64,000 nucleotides of DNA from Pachyseris speciosa (lineage: Eukaryota; Cnidaria; Anthozoa; Scleractinia; Pachyseridae): contig JAEMWC010000002.1 in the NCBI GenBank assembly GCA_016490735.1, positions 3,251,001 to 3,315,000 of the forward strand. The letters are read 5' to 3'. A program made the translations under genes and the position numbers. Below the pieces are notes generated by a model, which saw only the letters and a list, made by a program, of their open reading frames with translations, searched no databases and was not told the DNA's origin. Positions within the stretch are counted from its first letter, which is position 1; every line of letters begins with the position of its first letter. Shown here piece by piece: positions 40,970-55,410 of the stretch.

Positions 40970-41505
40970 GTACAAAGCAATGCACTTTGTTTTTGCTACT
41001 TCTTTGCCCGTAATTAGCATTTGGTTTCCATCGAATGATCATGTTACGAACAAAGCAAAACATTTCTTTGCTTTCCCCCGTCCGTAATCAGCGTTCGATT
41101 TCCATCAAACCATCATTTTACGAACAATACAAAACATTTCTTTGCTCTCGCCAGTCCGTAATCAGCGTTCGATTTCCATCGAACCATCATTTTACGAACA
41201 ATGCAGATACACTTCTTTGCTTTCTCTCGTCCGTAATCAGCGTTCGATTTCCATCGAACCATCATTCTACGAACACAGCAATACATTCCCTTGCCTTCCT
41301 CCGTCCAAAATCAGCGCTCGACATTCATCGAACCATCATTTGACGAACAAAGCAATACATTTCTTCACTTCCTCCTGTCCGTAAGCAGCGTTCGACTTTC
41401 ATCGAAAGATCATTTTACGGGCAAAGCAATACATTTCGTTGCCTTCTTCCGTCCGTAATCAGCGTTCGACTTTATCGAGTCATCATTTTACGAATGATAC
41501 CACAC
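40970..41505. repeat. 74-bp minisatellite, about 7 units
   Basis: The landmark atcagcgttcgatttccatc (with changes) recurs at 41087, 41161, 41236, 41310, 41384 and 41458, a period of 74-75 bp. A first, diverged unit starts near 40970. Units differ by several bases each. ORFs across it are repeat artefacts. Confidence 0.95.
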
Positions 41506-41647
41506 CCAGACGATTCCAGTTATCGTCCACCAGCATTTCCAGCGCTGCTTTGCCCCGCTGGATCATCAGAAACGGTTCATGGTTTCTTAAAAGAAAGAGA
41601 AACAAAAGGGAACGTAAATCATGACTGTGTGGTAAAAGAATAATCAC

Positions 41648-41794
41648 CCCTAGTTCCTGTTGGTTCACAGCGGGAACTACCGCTGCTTGACCGGCTGGCT
41701 GGAGTTTTTCTGCAGGAGCAGGTTTATCAGGTGCGGCATTCGGCGCCGCCAGAAATTCGGGATTTGGATGTTGTACAAGGTTTGCGTCCGCCAT
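41648..41794 (-). CDS. Possible first exon, Ala/Pro-rich N-terminus
   Basis: ATG at 41794 opens MADANLVQHPNPEFLAAPNA, rich in Ala, Pro and Gln, and ends at a gtgatt donor. The GC content is higher than nearby DNA, as near a promoter. Read-through continues to 41483. A second block (LMIQRGKAALEMLVDDNW, 41590-41500) looks coding but its acceptor is in the wrong phase. Function unknown. Confidence 0.4.
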
Positions 41795-41879
41795 CTATCG
41801 CGAGGGTCGTACCGCCAACAAGAAACTTCAAGAGTGACCTTCCCCTCGTTCCGCTGGAAAAGTGAGTGTGAGTGGAGTT

Positions 41880-42255
41880 GACAGTCCGCTCGCTATTTAT
41901 AACACTGCTCTAACGTAATCATCGCGAAATATTCTCACATGGCCTAATTGGCTGCATTGTTAAAGCATGTTTCAAATTTGCATATGATTAGGAGTATTAT
42001 GAATAGAAGGACTATAGAAATATATATATTCCATTTTTTTTGGTGAGAGGAGTACATTAAAAAAAACACGAAACAAAATAAAGACGAATTTTTAAGGTTG
42101 TATTTAGTGAGTATCTCACTAATAAACTCGTGAATAGAGATAGCCATACTATTTAACTAGTTTGAATAAATATAATAGCGCATAAATAAGGTGGTGTAGT
42201 TTAATTTCCGTATTATTGCTGAATACCGGAGGCTTTTAGAAATACCGAACAGGGT
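41880..42255. other. AT-rich, no gene seen
   Basis: Likely includes the 3' tail of the minus-strand LINE that ends nearby. Confidence 0.4.
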
Positions 42256-43077
42256 TTACTCTAGAGAAGGCGATATTTGGCACTCATTCACTTGGTTGAA
42301 CCAGTTCAAAACGTTTTGTGTAAACAATTTAGTAAACATGCAATCGATAAAAGAGTGCTCAATTGAATCTGGATCTTCGCAGTAAGTACATTCACAGTCT
42401 TCCTTAATCCCAAAACGGAATAATTCTTTCTTTGTTACTATTGTTCTGTGGATTAATTTAAATTGAAACTCTCTAAGTTTAGTTTCCTCACTAGTAAAGA
42501 ATGGTTTGTTGATGGTGTCTGAGCATCTGGCTAGAAACAACAGGTGTCGCGGAATAACACTGACAGCTTGATAATACTGCAAAAAATTGATTTCACAGGA
42601 ATATTTATCATGGAACTCTTGGAATGTTAAAAAATGTCCACTTTTCTTAAGTAGGTCATTTACAGAGAGAATACCCCTTTTAAACCATTCATTAAGGAAA
42701 ATAGGTTTTCCGTCCACCAATATGTCTTTGTTATTAAACAATATTAACTCCTTTCCATGGCCGTAATTATAAAGAGTTTTCAATTCGTTGAAGAAGTCAA
42801 GTATTTTCTTATAGAAGATCGGGAGGGTCGTTATAGTAGCTTGTGTCATAATTGCACCTAAGTAAAATATTTAAGTCTTCTTTCCTTTGGAAATAATGTT
42901 TTGGAATTATACACCAGTTACTATTGTCCGAGGTCCGTAACTTTCTTGGGATCCAAGCGAGCCTCAGGGCATTCAACATTATCTCAAAATCGGTCATGCG
43001 TATTCCTCCGTTTTCTAAACTTTGGTAGAGGTCTGATCTTTTAATTTTGTCTTTTTTGTCTTTCCACAGGAACTTAA
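42256..43077 (-). pseudogene. Tx1-like LINE, C-terminal part of ORF2
   Basis: Frames encode KFLWKDKKDKIKRSDLYQSL and MTDFEIMLNALRLAWIPR, then (after a frameshift near 42840) the C-terminal domain with CECTYCEDPDSIEHSFIDC. This is the part of ORF2 after the RT palm. It breaks off at a TTAA (43074-43077), and its upstream part lies 11.8 kb away at 54864-55125. Confidence 0.9.
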
Positions 43078-43833
43078 GTGTCATTGTCTGAGAAAGTGTT
43101 CCAAGGGTCAAAAGTTGTGGACAACCGATTTGGATGAAACTTGGCACAGATGTTGGGTGCAATGAGATATTTCAAAAGCCAATTTGGCTCACTTCTCTGA
43201 CTTTTAGTTTTGGAGTTTCAGGGGGTCTCATTTTTTGCCCTTTGAGCACCAAAAACCCAGCATTCCAGGGGACATTTTAAAAGTGCCATAAAACCCAATT
43301 GGTAAATTGTCCTTCCAAATGAATTTGACCATGAACTCTACTATAATAGAGCTTTCATTTCAAACATGTAACTTTGTCCTCGAGATATTTGACAGAGAGG
43401 AACCTGGGGCTCGAGTTTGGCAAAAATTGATGTCAAATTTTCAACCCAAACTTGCCATTTTTTTTCAAAAAATCAGTGTATCTACCTGCCTTCTTGCATA
43501 ACTTCTGTACCTATACCATTATTTACTTTAGTGACCCAATTATTAAAATCAGCTGAGAAAAAATTGGCTTGTCAAGTTTGTTGAATTTTTTGCCACAAAC
43601 ACTCCATGCCCCTTTAAGGCCATTCAAAATGGAATTTTGAGCATAATTCATGCCATAAACAAACCAAATTGTGGACATAAAGTCCTTATTCTGTATTTGG
43701 TAAGTGCAAATGAATTGTTAATACCAAATCAGTTTCATTGTTTAGAATTTCCCCAACTCCTACCGTACAATTGCTCTTAAAAGGCCTTTGATTGAAAAAA
43801 AAAAGGATGAATTTTCTCTTTGAAAACCGAGTA

Positions 43834-44268
43834 CAGTCGACTCTGTCATAGCGACCTCTTCTCGTAAGCGACCACCCGGCATGATCACATATGACTGTAA
43901 GAAAACCGTTGCTCAAATATCACAAAAAATCAGTTTTAAAAAGCGCTGACCAAACGTGCTCACAGATTATAGCAGTTGACTAACAAAAAAAAGCTACAAT
44001 ACGATTTGTAAGTAAAAATGGATTGTAACATTGATGTAAGATGTTATGTACAAATTTTCAACAGTTTTAAGTGTTATTCGATTTGAAACATTATTGGCAG
44101 TTGTCTGTTTGCCTAAGTTGTTGCTCGTTAGGTAACAACTTTATGTAATCATGTTAATCACTTCGGTTTGAGCTTATTCTCTTATTTTTTCCCGTAGATA
44201 ACCACTTCTCAGCGTAAGCGACCACTTTGTCTTGCATCAAGGGTGGTCGCATATGAGAGATTTGACTG
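43834..44268. mobile_element. pogo/Tigger-like MITE, TA TSD
   Basis: The ends CAGTCGACTCTGTCATAGCG and its imperfect complement (CGCATATGAGAGATTTGACTG side) are flanked by TA. GCGACCAC motifs recur inside each arm. No transposase. It sits inside the large TTAA element, just after its left TIR. Confidence 0.8.
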
Positions 44269-44806
44269 TACACATCATAGAGCACAAATGACAATGTTCT
44301 TACCTTCATACAAAAGTATTTTAGATTTTCTCATATCTCCATGTATTACCGCAAGCATGGAAAGTACCCATAATTTTCCAAGCCATTTTTTAAAAGATAA
44401 AGTAGTCTTAGCAAAAACCATCGTTAACAGATAATCTTTGTCTGACGTTTAATACCCTAAATAGCTCTTGCATCAGTAATAAATTAGATACAGATAGATA
44501 CAGTGTACATACGAGCTGCAGTGATCAGTGTCTAGTTGACCTGCGATCCATCAGATTTCTCAAATACTTTATCGCTCAGTAAATGAAACCATAGAAGGGA
44601 TCCACAGTTAGGAGAGCTGGATGATAAACTTTTTTCGTGGTGATGTCCATATGAAACGCCTCATACAAAGTCATGAAATGCCTCGACTGTGATTGGTATG
44701 GTATCACCTTGGACGCGAGAGTATGATGACTGGACCAAGTCGACGAGTCGCGCAACCTTAACTGACTCACTGATTGGTTTAAGTCGAAGAATCTTAAAAA
44801 AATTAT

Positions 44807-46130
44807 TTACTTGCGGCAATCACAGGAATTTGCCAATTGTATAAGAGGTTCGTAATACGTTGCTTTACGATTAGCACGACCAGAAATTTCGACATCAAAA
44901 TACTTGCAGAATGACTGAAGCTGACTGAGTTTTTGCTTTTCCAGAACCTTGGCTAATCTACCCTTGGCAGAGAGATCACAAAAATTGAAATCATCATATA
45001 CAAGAGGGTGCCTGAGGCCAATATCTTGTTCAGCCACCCCAACGAGTTGCTCCATGTAATCCTCTTCCTCCAGCGCTTCGTCTTCACTCTCCTCTTCGCT
45101 AACTGGAAGTCCCTTTTGCTGCGAAGCCAGCCGAGAAATGTATCCTCTGACAGTCTGTACCTCAACCCATTCTGAAACTGGGAAAGTTTTCTTTATTTGC
45201 TCCACCACGTCTGCTAGCATAGCTTTTTGGTGAAGATCCTTAGCTCCCTTGTTGAATAAATTTGTCAAAAATTCTTCGACACCCTTTGCTCAGTCGTAAG
45301 TTCGCCAAAGGAACATAATCTGTCCTGCCAATTTTCTGGCCAGCAACTTTTACTGATGTCGTTACAGCTGCCCACTGCCTATGTGCGTTGTCGTATATGG
45401 TCTCCTTCTCTGGAGTCATAATATGATGACCTGTGTCCGTGTACTCATCCGCCTCTTCGATTGTCTTGATGGTGGCAATACAAGCAGGTTCAAGGCAGCT
45501 ACAAGAATTGAGAGACTCAGTGACATCGTGTTTTCCCTTTGCCTGGCATTTATTTTGTGTAACACGCAGTATCTTTTTCTTTCAATCCCCAATCCTTTCG
45601 ATCCCAGAGACATCTTGTTCATTCCAAGACCCCTCTATATCCATGCCCTCTCCAACATTGTAAGCTTACCAGACGCGCATGCTTTTAGACGTTAGAGAGA
45701 AATTATTGTTTTTCGTTATTCCCGCAATCTTGTTATTAGCAGCGCCTGCTGACATCACTGATTGGTCAATCTTAGCTTGCATTCCGCAACGCTCGTTCCT
45801 GCAATTCCTGGTGGGGACTCCAAGCCTTTCTTTATGTCTTTTGCACTTTCTACGTTGTGATTTTCCGCAACATAATGTCGAAGGCGCTGTTTGCAAGGGG
45901 TGATCTTTCTGTCACATAAGTCCTTACCCGACTGAGGGTCAGAGAAATTGTAAAAGATTACTTCGATGCCTGACCCTCTGCTAGTAATAACAATAATTAA
46001 ATAACAATATATAATTATAATAAGAACCTTCCCAGAATCCTTTGCAGCTGGAAAATCGTCAATCCCAAATAACTTGGTCAGTTTGAGGGCAGCAAGACCC
46101 CCACGTTGTCTAGAAATAAGTCTTACCATA
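44807..46130 (-). pseudogene. Degenerate zinc-finger-like protein gene
   Basis: In minus-strand order: a possible exon RGGLAALKLTKLFGIDDFP (about 46111-46027, acceptor tttctag). Then GSGIEVIFYNFSDPQSGKDL and CDRKITPCKQRLRHYVAENH to SPPGIAGTSV (about 45968-45780). A C2H2-like block follows (CQAKGKHDVTESLN, CSCLEPACIATIKT, then HH). Next come HRQWAAVTTSVKVAGQKIGR and, after a one-base shift near 45285, EWVEVQTVRGYISRLASQQK and a C-terminal acidic/Cys tail to 44807. At least one stop and two frame breaks. It resembles uncharacterised cnidarian C2H2-type proteins as I remember them. Role unknown; it may be an element-borne protein. Confidence 0.5.
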
Positions 46131-48399
46131 AACTAATTATTGTACAAGACTAATGGCGATGACGTCATTGGTCACGTGACTTTGCTCACAAGTGCGTTTT
46201 TGCTCACTGTGACGAAATTATTTTGTTATTGACAAAGCAGTCAACGTGGTTTGAAGCACAATGGTGTGAGCCATTTCGGACTGCCCGGGTACCGATCAAA
46301 ATATAAATATAAGGGAGGTATATACAATTTTCAAAAAGTGGGAGTCTGGGTACAAGTGCTATCTCGCGTTGCATTAAACGCGAGGAAACGAAAATTTGGA
46401 TATTGGTAGGTATTTTAAGAAATATACATTTTTGTTATTTTAATGCTGTGACGTCATCGGTCACGTGACCAGAACGGACCGAAGTTTAATATTCGCTCTT
46501 AAAGTTTACTAGAGCCTTTCTCCAAGAATATTTTTAAGCGAAGTGGTAGTTTAATAAATAGTGTTTTAAAAAATGGCCATGATTACTTTTTCCTAAAAAA
46601 AGTGCGGCAGTAGAAAATCTAATTGAAAAGTTTGTCAGCTTCCTGCTCAACGACCATTTGAGGTAGGAATAAAAGAAATTTTTGTCTAAGGCTTGAGAGT
46701 ATGCTCTTTATGATGGCGTTGTCAGTTTCTTCAAATTTCAATTGCTTTTGGCGAGGATCGATGTTTAAGATTTTTTCAGAAGAGAGGGCCTGGAGGAAAG
46801 AACGAAAACGAGGCTATACTTTCGCGCGCTTTTTGTTCACTGCGACGCCGCGCCACAAAAGGTTAGCTAGAAAAAAAATTTCAAGGACTGGAACTTTTGA
46901 CGACTTTTTAATTTTTTTTTTTATGGCTGCTGTCTGCTCAGGGACAATATATACTTGAGAGGGTAAGTTGATACAGATAGTTGTTGCTGTTTGTTAAAAA
47001 ACAAAACAAACAAAAAAGCGCGTTTGTGGTACACTTAAATGCACTTCCCACCTAAAAAGTGTTGCTTAATTCTTCAAATTATAAAACTTAAACTAGAAGT
47101 TGCAGCAATGCGAATGAAATCAAATTAATGCTAACATTAAATGAAACAATTTAAGTTGCTTGAGGCAACCGATGCAAGCTCAGTAATTTTACTAAATACG
47201 ATATTTGAAGGTTAAAAACGGATCTTAAACAGTGACGGAATAAATGATTACTTTATTTTCAACCGGAACTTAAAACGTTACCTTCATTCGCACAGACATC
47301 AAAACTTTATTTTATACTGTCCATGAACTAAATTCCCTATTACAATTATAACAAAGTGTACAATAAAGCCATTATTCAAAGTATTGGCCTAAGAAAAATA
47401 GTTGCGCATAAACAAATACTGGAACAGTTCGTGCTTTCAAATGGATTACCCTAATGAATTACACGATTCCGACACATAAGTTTAATTTGAGTGGCGAAAC
47501 ATTTTGTTGTATCTGAAAAATTACTGTACTACAAAAAACGTTTTCACAGAGGTTGTAATGCATGGGGGTTCAAATAATTTAATTCAATGTTATAAAGCTA
47601 AAAATTGTATGTCAAAGATTCAGCAGAAACAGAGAAAAGTTTTAAAATCACGGCTGTTTGTGCGAGTTCGTCTACGTACGTGCGCGCTAAACGCGGAAAG
47701 TACCTAAGCTTAATAACTCTGAAGACGTCAAGTACTTAAGTTTATGTCAAAACCGACCAAGAACCAGTCGAAAAAAACAAAGAAAGATTAGCAAATAATT
47801 GTTTAAATAGATTTGGCAGTTTTACAGAGTGTTACGCTTCTGGTTTGTGGCACCTATTTACAATGGTAGTCTGAGGAAAAACCTTTTTACCACAATGTTT
47901 AAATTATAAGCTTAAGCTTACGGTAAATTTCATTTGAATCTATTTTTTAAATTGAGGGGAAATTAAAATGTAATTTGCTATAAGAATGGGTCCAACACAG
48001 AAATCCTGAAAACCTTCTTCACAAACAAACTGACGATAAACTTGAAAACCAAATTTGAGAGTAGGCCTAACTTCTTGCCGAGCCATACAAAAGTTGGGCA
48101 CATAAACAAAGACAACGCCTATCTGGCTTATCGGTTGACCGTAAGTTTTTTTGTAGAAAACGACTAAATAAAAGGTCAACGGTAAATACCTTCTCCAATC
48201 GTCGAAAAGGCTACATCGGGCCACTGCGTAAATCGCACATCCTTCGTCTTTAGTCATGCTCAAAGCACGGCGGGAAAATTTATGTGTTGTCGAATGCAGT
48301 CGCGGCGCGAATACAATCCCTTTCACAACGCTTTAGATACATCCAAAAAGCCGTCCATCAAGCCTTGATATAATTCTTACCAGAGTGGCCCGTTAAAAA
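46131..48399. other. Interior of TTAA element, no gene seen
   Basis: No supported coding frame. The compound motif tgacgtcat-nggtcacgtgac occurs twice (about 46160 and 46450), a CRE-like site beside an E-box; this may be a promoter repeat or chance. Confidence 0.4.
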
Positions 48400-48840
48400 T
48401 ATTTTCACAGTCTAACACATCTTCAGGTGACCTAGTCGAAGTGGCGGAAGGAGAGTGGAGTCGAACGAGGTATCGCACAGCGTTGACGTGGACGTCGTTA
48501 ATCCACTGACTTGATCTAAAGTTTTATGCTTCGGACTAGAAATTTTCCATTACTTAGTTGAATTTGACGGCAAATCTCCCATTTTGGCGACCATTTCAGC
48601 TTTTCACCACACAAATCTTTCACAGTCTAACACATCTTCAGGTGACCTAGTCGAAGTGGCGGAACGAGAGAGTCGAACGAGGTATCGCACAGCGTTCATG
48701 TACTCGTTAATCCACTTACTTGGTCTAAGGTTTTATGACACAGGATAAACCAACTTTCAAAATCATTTCACCGTTTTGAATGTAGTTAAGCTTCGGACTA
48801 GAAATTTCCCATTACTTTGTTAAACTTGACCGCAAATACG
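48400..48840 (+). repeat. Tandem duplication, about 200-bp unit
   Basis: tttcacagtctaacacatct through gttaatccactnacttg occurs at about 48404-48530 and 48607-48735. Each is followed by cttcggactagaaatt. The copies differ by small indels. Confidence 0.9.
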
Positions 48841-49097
48841 ACTTTCACCACAGCTACAGCGCTGTTGCAAGCAAACCGTCGCTTCGTTTCAGAAGGTCGA
48901 TTCACTTTCTGTTTAGGTTAAACAAAATGACGTGTGAATCGCGAGGTGTGGAGAATCTACGATTCGATGACAAACATAGCGGGCAATGTCTTCCTTCGTA
49001 ATTTTAAGCAAAGAAAAAAATTGCAAAACATTTAAGTTTTGGTTTACCGTGAACTAAAAAAACTGTCAGAACAAGAGCGGATAGGCGTGTTTTCAGA

Positions 49098-51618
<2,521 letters not shown>

Positions 51619-52325
51619 AGCCCGCGGCAAAACTCTCCAACAAAGTTGGATCCAACATCCAACATTTCCAACATCCAACAATGTTGGATGTGAATGTTGA
51701 GATAGTGGCAAAACACTATCCAACATTGCTAGACGAAACAAGCTGCCGTTACAAGTTGGCGCTAAATTTAATTCAAAACATGGCACTAAAACGGACACGA
51801 AAAGCGGTTATATAGCGTTACATGTAATGTTTATGGTACTAGAGCTGTTCGAGGACGTAAATGGCGGTGTCAAGCGAGTAAAAACCTTGGAATTGTTAAT
51901 AGAACGAGCTGAAAAGGGTATGTTCCATGCCGCTCTACAGTTATCATTGCAAGATACACCCGCGATGATTAAGGAGATGCTGAGATTTGAGACTGGATCA
52001 GTTCGCACAAATTTGAAACCCTATTAAACTGGACATCTGCAAACAGAGCACCAAAATAGTGATTTTTGATTGGCTAGCAGGGCGTACGTGACTCTCTTTA
52101 ACATACAACTTTGTTGGAAGAGCGGCAAAATACTGCAACATTTTTTCATCGAGCAGAATTGTTGGACGTAATGTTTGATCAAAAGCAATCTCTATCCAAC
52201 ATTTGATCGAGCAAAAAATGTTTGACGAACATCATCCAACATGGGCGGCCAAACGGTCGAACAATGTTGGATCGAGCAAAGTTGGAACGTTCAATCCAAC
52301 TTTGTTAAATAGTTTGGCCAGGGCT
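51619..52325. mobile_element. PIF/Harbinger-derived element, TAA TSD
   Basis: The ends AGCCC and GGGCT are flanked by TAA (51616-51618 and 52326-52328). The TIRs align over about 35 bp (AACAAAGTTGGAT shared). Many copies of ccaacatt and its complement lie near both ends. 707 bp long, with a transposase relic inside. The 3-bp TWA target is diagnostic of PIF/Harbinger. Confidence 0.85.
51827..52027 (+). pseudogene. Harbinger transposase N-terminal relic
   Basis: The frame ERAEKGMFHAALQLSLQDTP then MIKEMLRFETGSVR resembles the segment ahead of the nuclease domain in Harbinger transposases (EKGMF..LSLEDTP.YKEMMRM type). Catalytic residues are absent. Its place inside a TAA-flanked element fits. 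Confidence 0.6.
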
Positions 52326-52744
52326 TAAGTTGAAACCGATACTTTGGGTAAACGGTCATCCCTCCAACATCTACCTGGTCAATTACTTTTCCGGAACGAT
52401 TGAGAATCAGCTCCCATTCAAGGACACACGTGGATTCATTGCATATGTATTAGCACGCAGTCTAATTAGTTCAAATCTTCCAAGCAAATCCGATAACACA
52501 AACTTCATTCAGTAGATTTTGAGACAATATTAGGACATCTAAACGATGGGAAACAGAGAGCCACGGTGTCATTATGAAGTCGTATCAAACGTATTTTTTT
52601 ATCGCGATTCTTCTATTTTTGTAGAAAAAATGTTTAATCAATTAATCGAGCTTCAGAATACAACGATAAATCTGAGATAGGATTCAAACTGGGTATAAGA
52701 TTCCTAAAATTATGCCACCTCTATTTACATACTAAAATAACTAA

Positions 52745-53573
52745 TTATAAGTAATTAAAAAATATATCCAAATAATTTTTGTAACCAAGAATGTTATCCA
52801 TGAAACAAGGCATTTTCTCGCTTAAAATGTCAACTTCATTGAAAAGCTTCGATGCAGCATGTTTGCAAAAATTTTTCTTTAACGAAACCAGCAAATATAG
52901 GAAAACCGTGGAGTTTCCAGTTCGAATTGTGATTGCGTGATAAGCGTCTGCACAGGTAAAGCTGAATGTAAACAAACGGAGTGAGCAGACGAAAAACAGC
53001 CTTCAGGTTATTCTTATCGTTGTTTTTGGTTCATGAGATTGCTGCGATAAAATAACTGTACTTTTACCTTTCAAAGTTAGGATTTTAGTCAACCCTTTTG
53101 CCCTTTCTATGAACAATTTGTTGAATGTTAGTTCCATTTTGTAAGAACCAAGTAGATTACCTCGGGAAATCTTCGTCACAAAGAAACAATTTGAGACGAC
53201 AAAATCGTAAAATATCGTGGCCTCTGTTCAATAAAAAGAGACCACTGGATTGCGATAAAAGCCATTTGTGCGCGTGTAAAAACCCCAACTGATATTTTGA
53301 ATCCCCTGTAGCTTTATTATGACCAGGTCTTCCTCTTGCCCAGGACGCACCTGACCCCTTGTACTTTTCCTTTAACCATTCAGTCATGTCTTTCTCGCAG
53401 GACAACAAAGGAACCATTCCTGATTCGTGTGCAGCCCATGACGTGTAACCGCACTGATCACTTACCCCTCTAAGGGAACAAAGTGCCACCGTGAAATCAC
53501 CCTCAAATTTCTTACACTTGACAAAACATACCCGCGAAACGGAAGAAGAACGGGAACTCGGTCCAGTCCCCAC
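52745..53573 (-). other. Weak ORFs inside TTAA element
   Basis: 53573-53157 is open for 138 codons. A possible exon (SRVCFVKCKKFEGDFTVALC) ends at a consensus donor (agaggg then gtaagt, near 53467). 52975-52745 is a second short frame. I recognise neither; the first could be a 5' exon of the gene whose end is at 44.8-46.1 kb. Confidence 0.25.
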
Positions 53574-54863
53574 TCTCTCCTCTGTCCAAAATGGCGGGCC
53601 AGTTAATACATCATCTAGGCCTGGTTTGGTTATTGTATTTGAAACAAAAGCTTTTTGTTTTACTATCCAGCTCTCCTAACTGTGCATTCCTTCTTGACGG
53701 TGGTTTCATTTACTCCGCTCTGAAGGACTCTGAAATAACGGGTCACATCGACAATGCTATAAACTGCAGCTCGTATGTAATATATCTTAAGTATGTATGC
53801 ATGGTCATCCTCCTTTACTGGTGGGTATTTACAAGAACTATGCAGGCTGTTAACAGACATAGATTATATGCTAACGAACGTTTTTGATAAGCTGACTTTA
53901 TCTTGTAATCATATAAAAAATCAGGCCTGACAAAATATGGAGATTTTCCATGCTTGGGGCAACAGAGAAGAATTATGACTTGAAACTGAATATAAATCAA
54001 TGAAAAATTCAAGCTTCGTATAAAAAGATCATTATATCTAGGTAAGGCCTTCACCATTTGTGCTGTTTGGTGGGTACTAAGTTTTGAAAGAAAACATTAA
54101 CCCTTGTTTCGCTAAATCAGGGTGTTTGTTGTGCTAATCAAAGGACTTTTAAGAGCAATTGCACGATAAGAGTCGGGGTAGTTCTAAGCAATGAAACTGA
54201 TTTGGCTTTAACAATTCATTTTCACTTACCAAATACAGAATAAGGGCGTCATGCCCACAATTTGGTTTGTTTATGGCATGAATTATGCTCAAAATTCCAT
54301 TTTGAATGGCCTTAGAGGGGCATGGAGTGTTTCTGGCAAAAATTCAACAGACCTTGACAAGCCAAATTTTTCTTAGCTGATTTCAATAATTGGGTCACTA
54401 AAGTAAATAATGTATAGGTACGGAAGTTATGCAAGAAGGCAGGTAGATACACTGATTTTTTGAAAAATGGCAAGTTTGGGTTGAAATTTTTACATCAATT
54501 TTTGCCAAACGCTAGCCCCAAGCTCCTCTCTATCCAATACCGCGAGGACAAAGTTACATGTTTGAAATGAAAGCTCTATTATAGTTGAGTGCATGGTCAA
54601 ATTCATTTGGAAGGACAATTTACCAACTGGGTTTTATGGCACTTTTAAAATGTCCCCTAGAAGGCTGGGTTTTTGGTGCTCAAATGGCAAAAAATGAGAC
54701 CCCCCCCCCACCCCCCCCGCTGAAACTCCAAAACTAAAAGTCAGAGAAGTGAGCCAAGTTGGCTTTTGAAATATCTCATTGCACCCAACATCTGTGCCAA
54801 GTTTCATCCAAATCGGTTGTCCACAACTTTTGGTCTCTGGAACACTTTCTCAGACAATGACAC

Positions 54864-55125
54864 TTAAACGATTTTGCTTTTACAGTGTCCGAAATTCCTT
54901 GGGGAACATCCAGATTACAGACCGAGTAGACCAGTTGCGATATACCTAAAGTTTTAATTAACATTGCCCTTCCAAAAATCGTCAGATCGCGTCAGCTCCA
55001 CATATCCAGCTTAGTTTGTAACTTTTGGATCTTTTTGTCAAAGTTAAGCTCGTTATTTTCCTAAATATTGTATGAAAAATATATCCCAAGTATCTTAACA
55101 TCACTTCCGCGTATATTACGAACCA
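54864..55125 (-). pseudogene. Tx1-like LINE, middle part of ORF2
   Basis: Frames read VKILGIYFSYN, KKIQKLQTKLDMWS and AMLIKTLGISQLVYSVCNL up to AKSF at the TTAA. It is continuous with the C-terminal part at 43077. The 5' side is lost where a SINE begins (about 55130). Confidence 0.88.
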
Positions 55126-55129
55126 AAAA

Positions 55130-55410
55130 AATTAGCAGCTCCCAGTTGACTTGTTGGGTTAATCGGTAGAGCACTGCATCGGTATCGCAGACTCTGCGAT
55201 ACCGATGCAGTGCTCTACCGGGTCGTGAGTGCGATTCCTGTAAAAAACTGAATTCATTTTTTTTTTCAGGCTTCCAGTTTTCACTACTGCTTAAGTAGTG
55301 TTCATAACTTCGATGATCATTCAAATATTTATTCTCATTTAATCCGCAGTTCAAATATAAGATTTTCATATATTCATTTTCACACATACAACGATGTTGC
55401 TGAAAGGCTG
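55130..55410 (+). mobile_element. tRNA-derived SINE with duplicated head
   Basis: The head cttgttgggttaatcggtag matches the tRNA-like head of the other SINE copies (box A region). It is followed by an inverted copy of its own middle part. Then come the box B region (gagtgcgattcctg), a T-run, the cactactgcttaagtagtg hairpin and the AT-rich tail. Confidence 0.75.
55165..55219. repeat. Perfect 26-bp palindrome in a SINE head
   Basis: ggtagagcactgcatcggta..gcag (55165-55190) is exactly complementary to 55194-55219 across a 3-base centre. The other SINE copies lack the second arm. Confidence 0.95.

Noticed and set aside
41035..41384. Repeat protein with RNQRSISIEPSFYEQ units
   Set aside because: It is a frame through the 74-bp minisatellite; the period is not a multiple of three and frames shift between units.
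41035..41505. CRISPR-like array
   Set aside because: Units are contiguous 74-bp tandem copies without unique spacers, and the DNA is eukaryotic.
41483..41590. Second exon of the gene starting at 41794
   Set aside because: The acceptor (tttaag) would put the sequence in a frame with an immediate stop when joined to the 41648 donor; kept only as a remark.
55140..55220. tRNA gene on the plus strand
   Set aside because: The anticodon and T-arm region is replaced by an inverted copy of the D-arm side, so no tRNA can fold.
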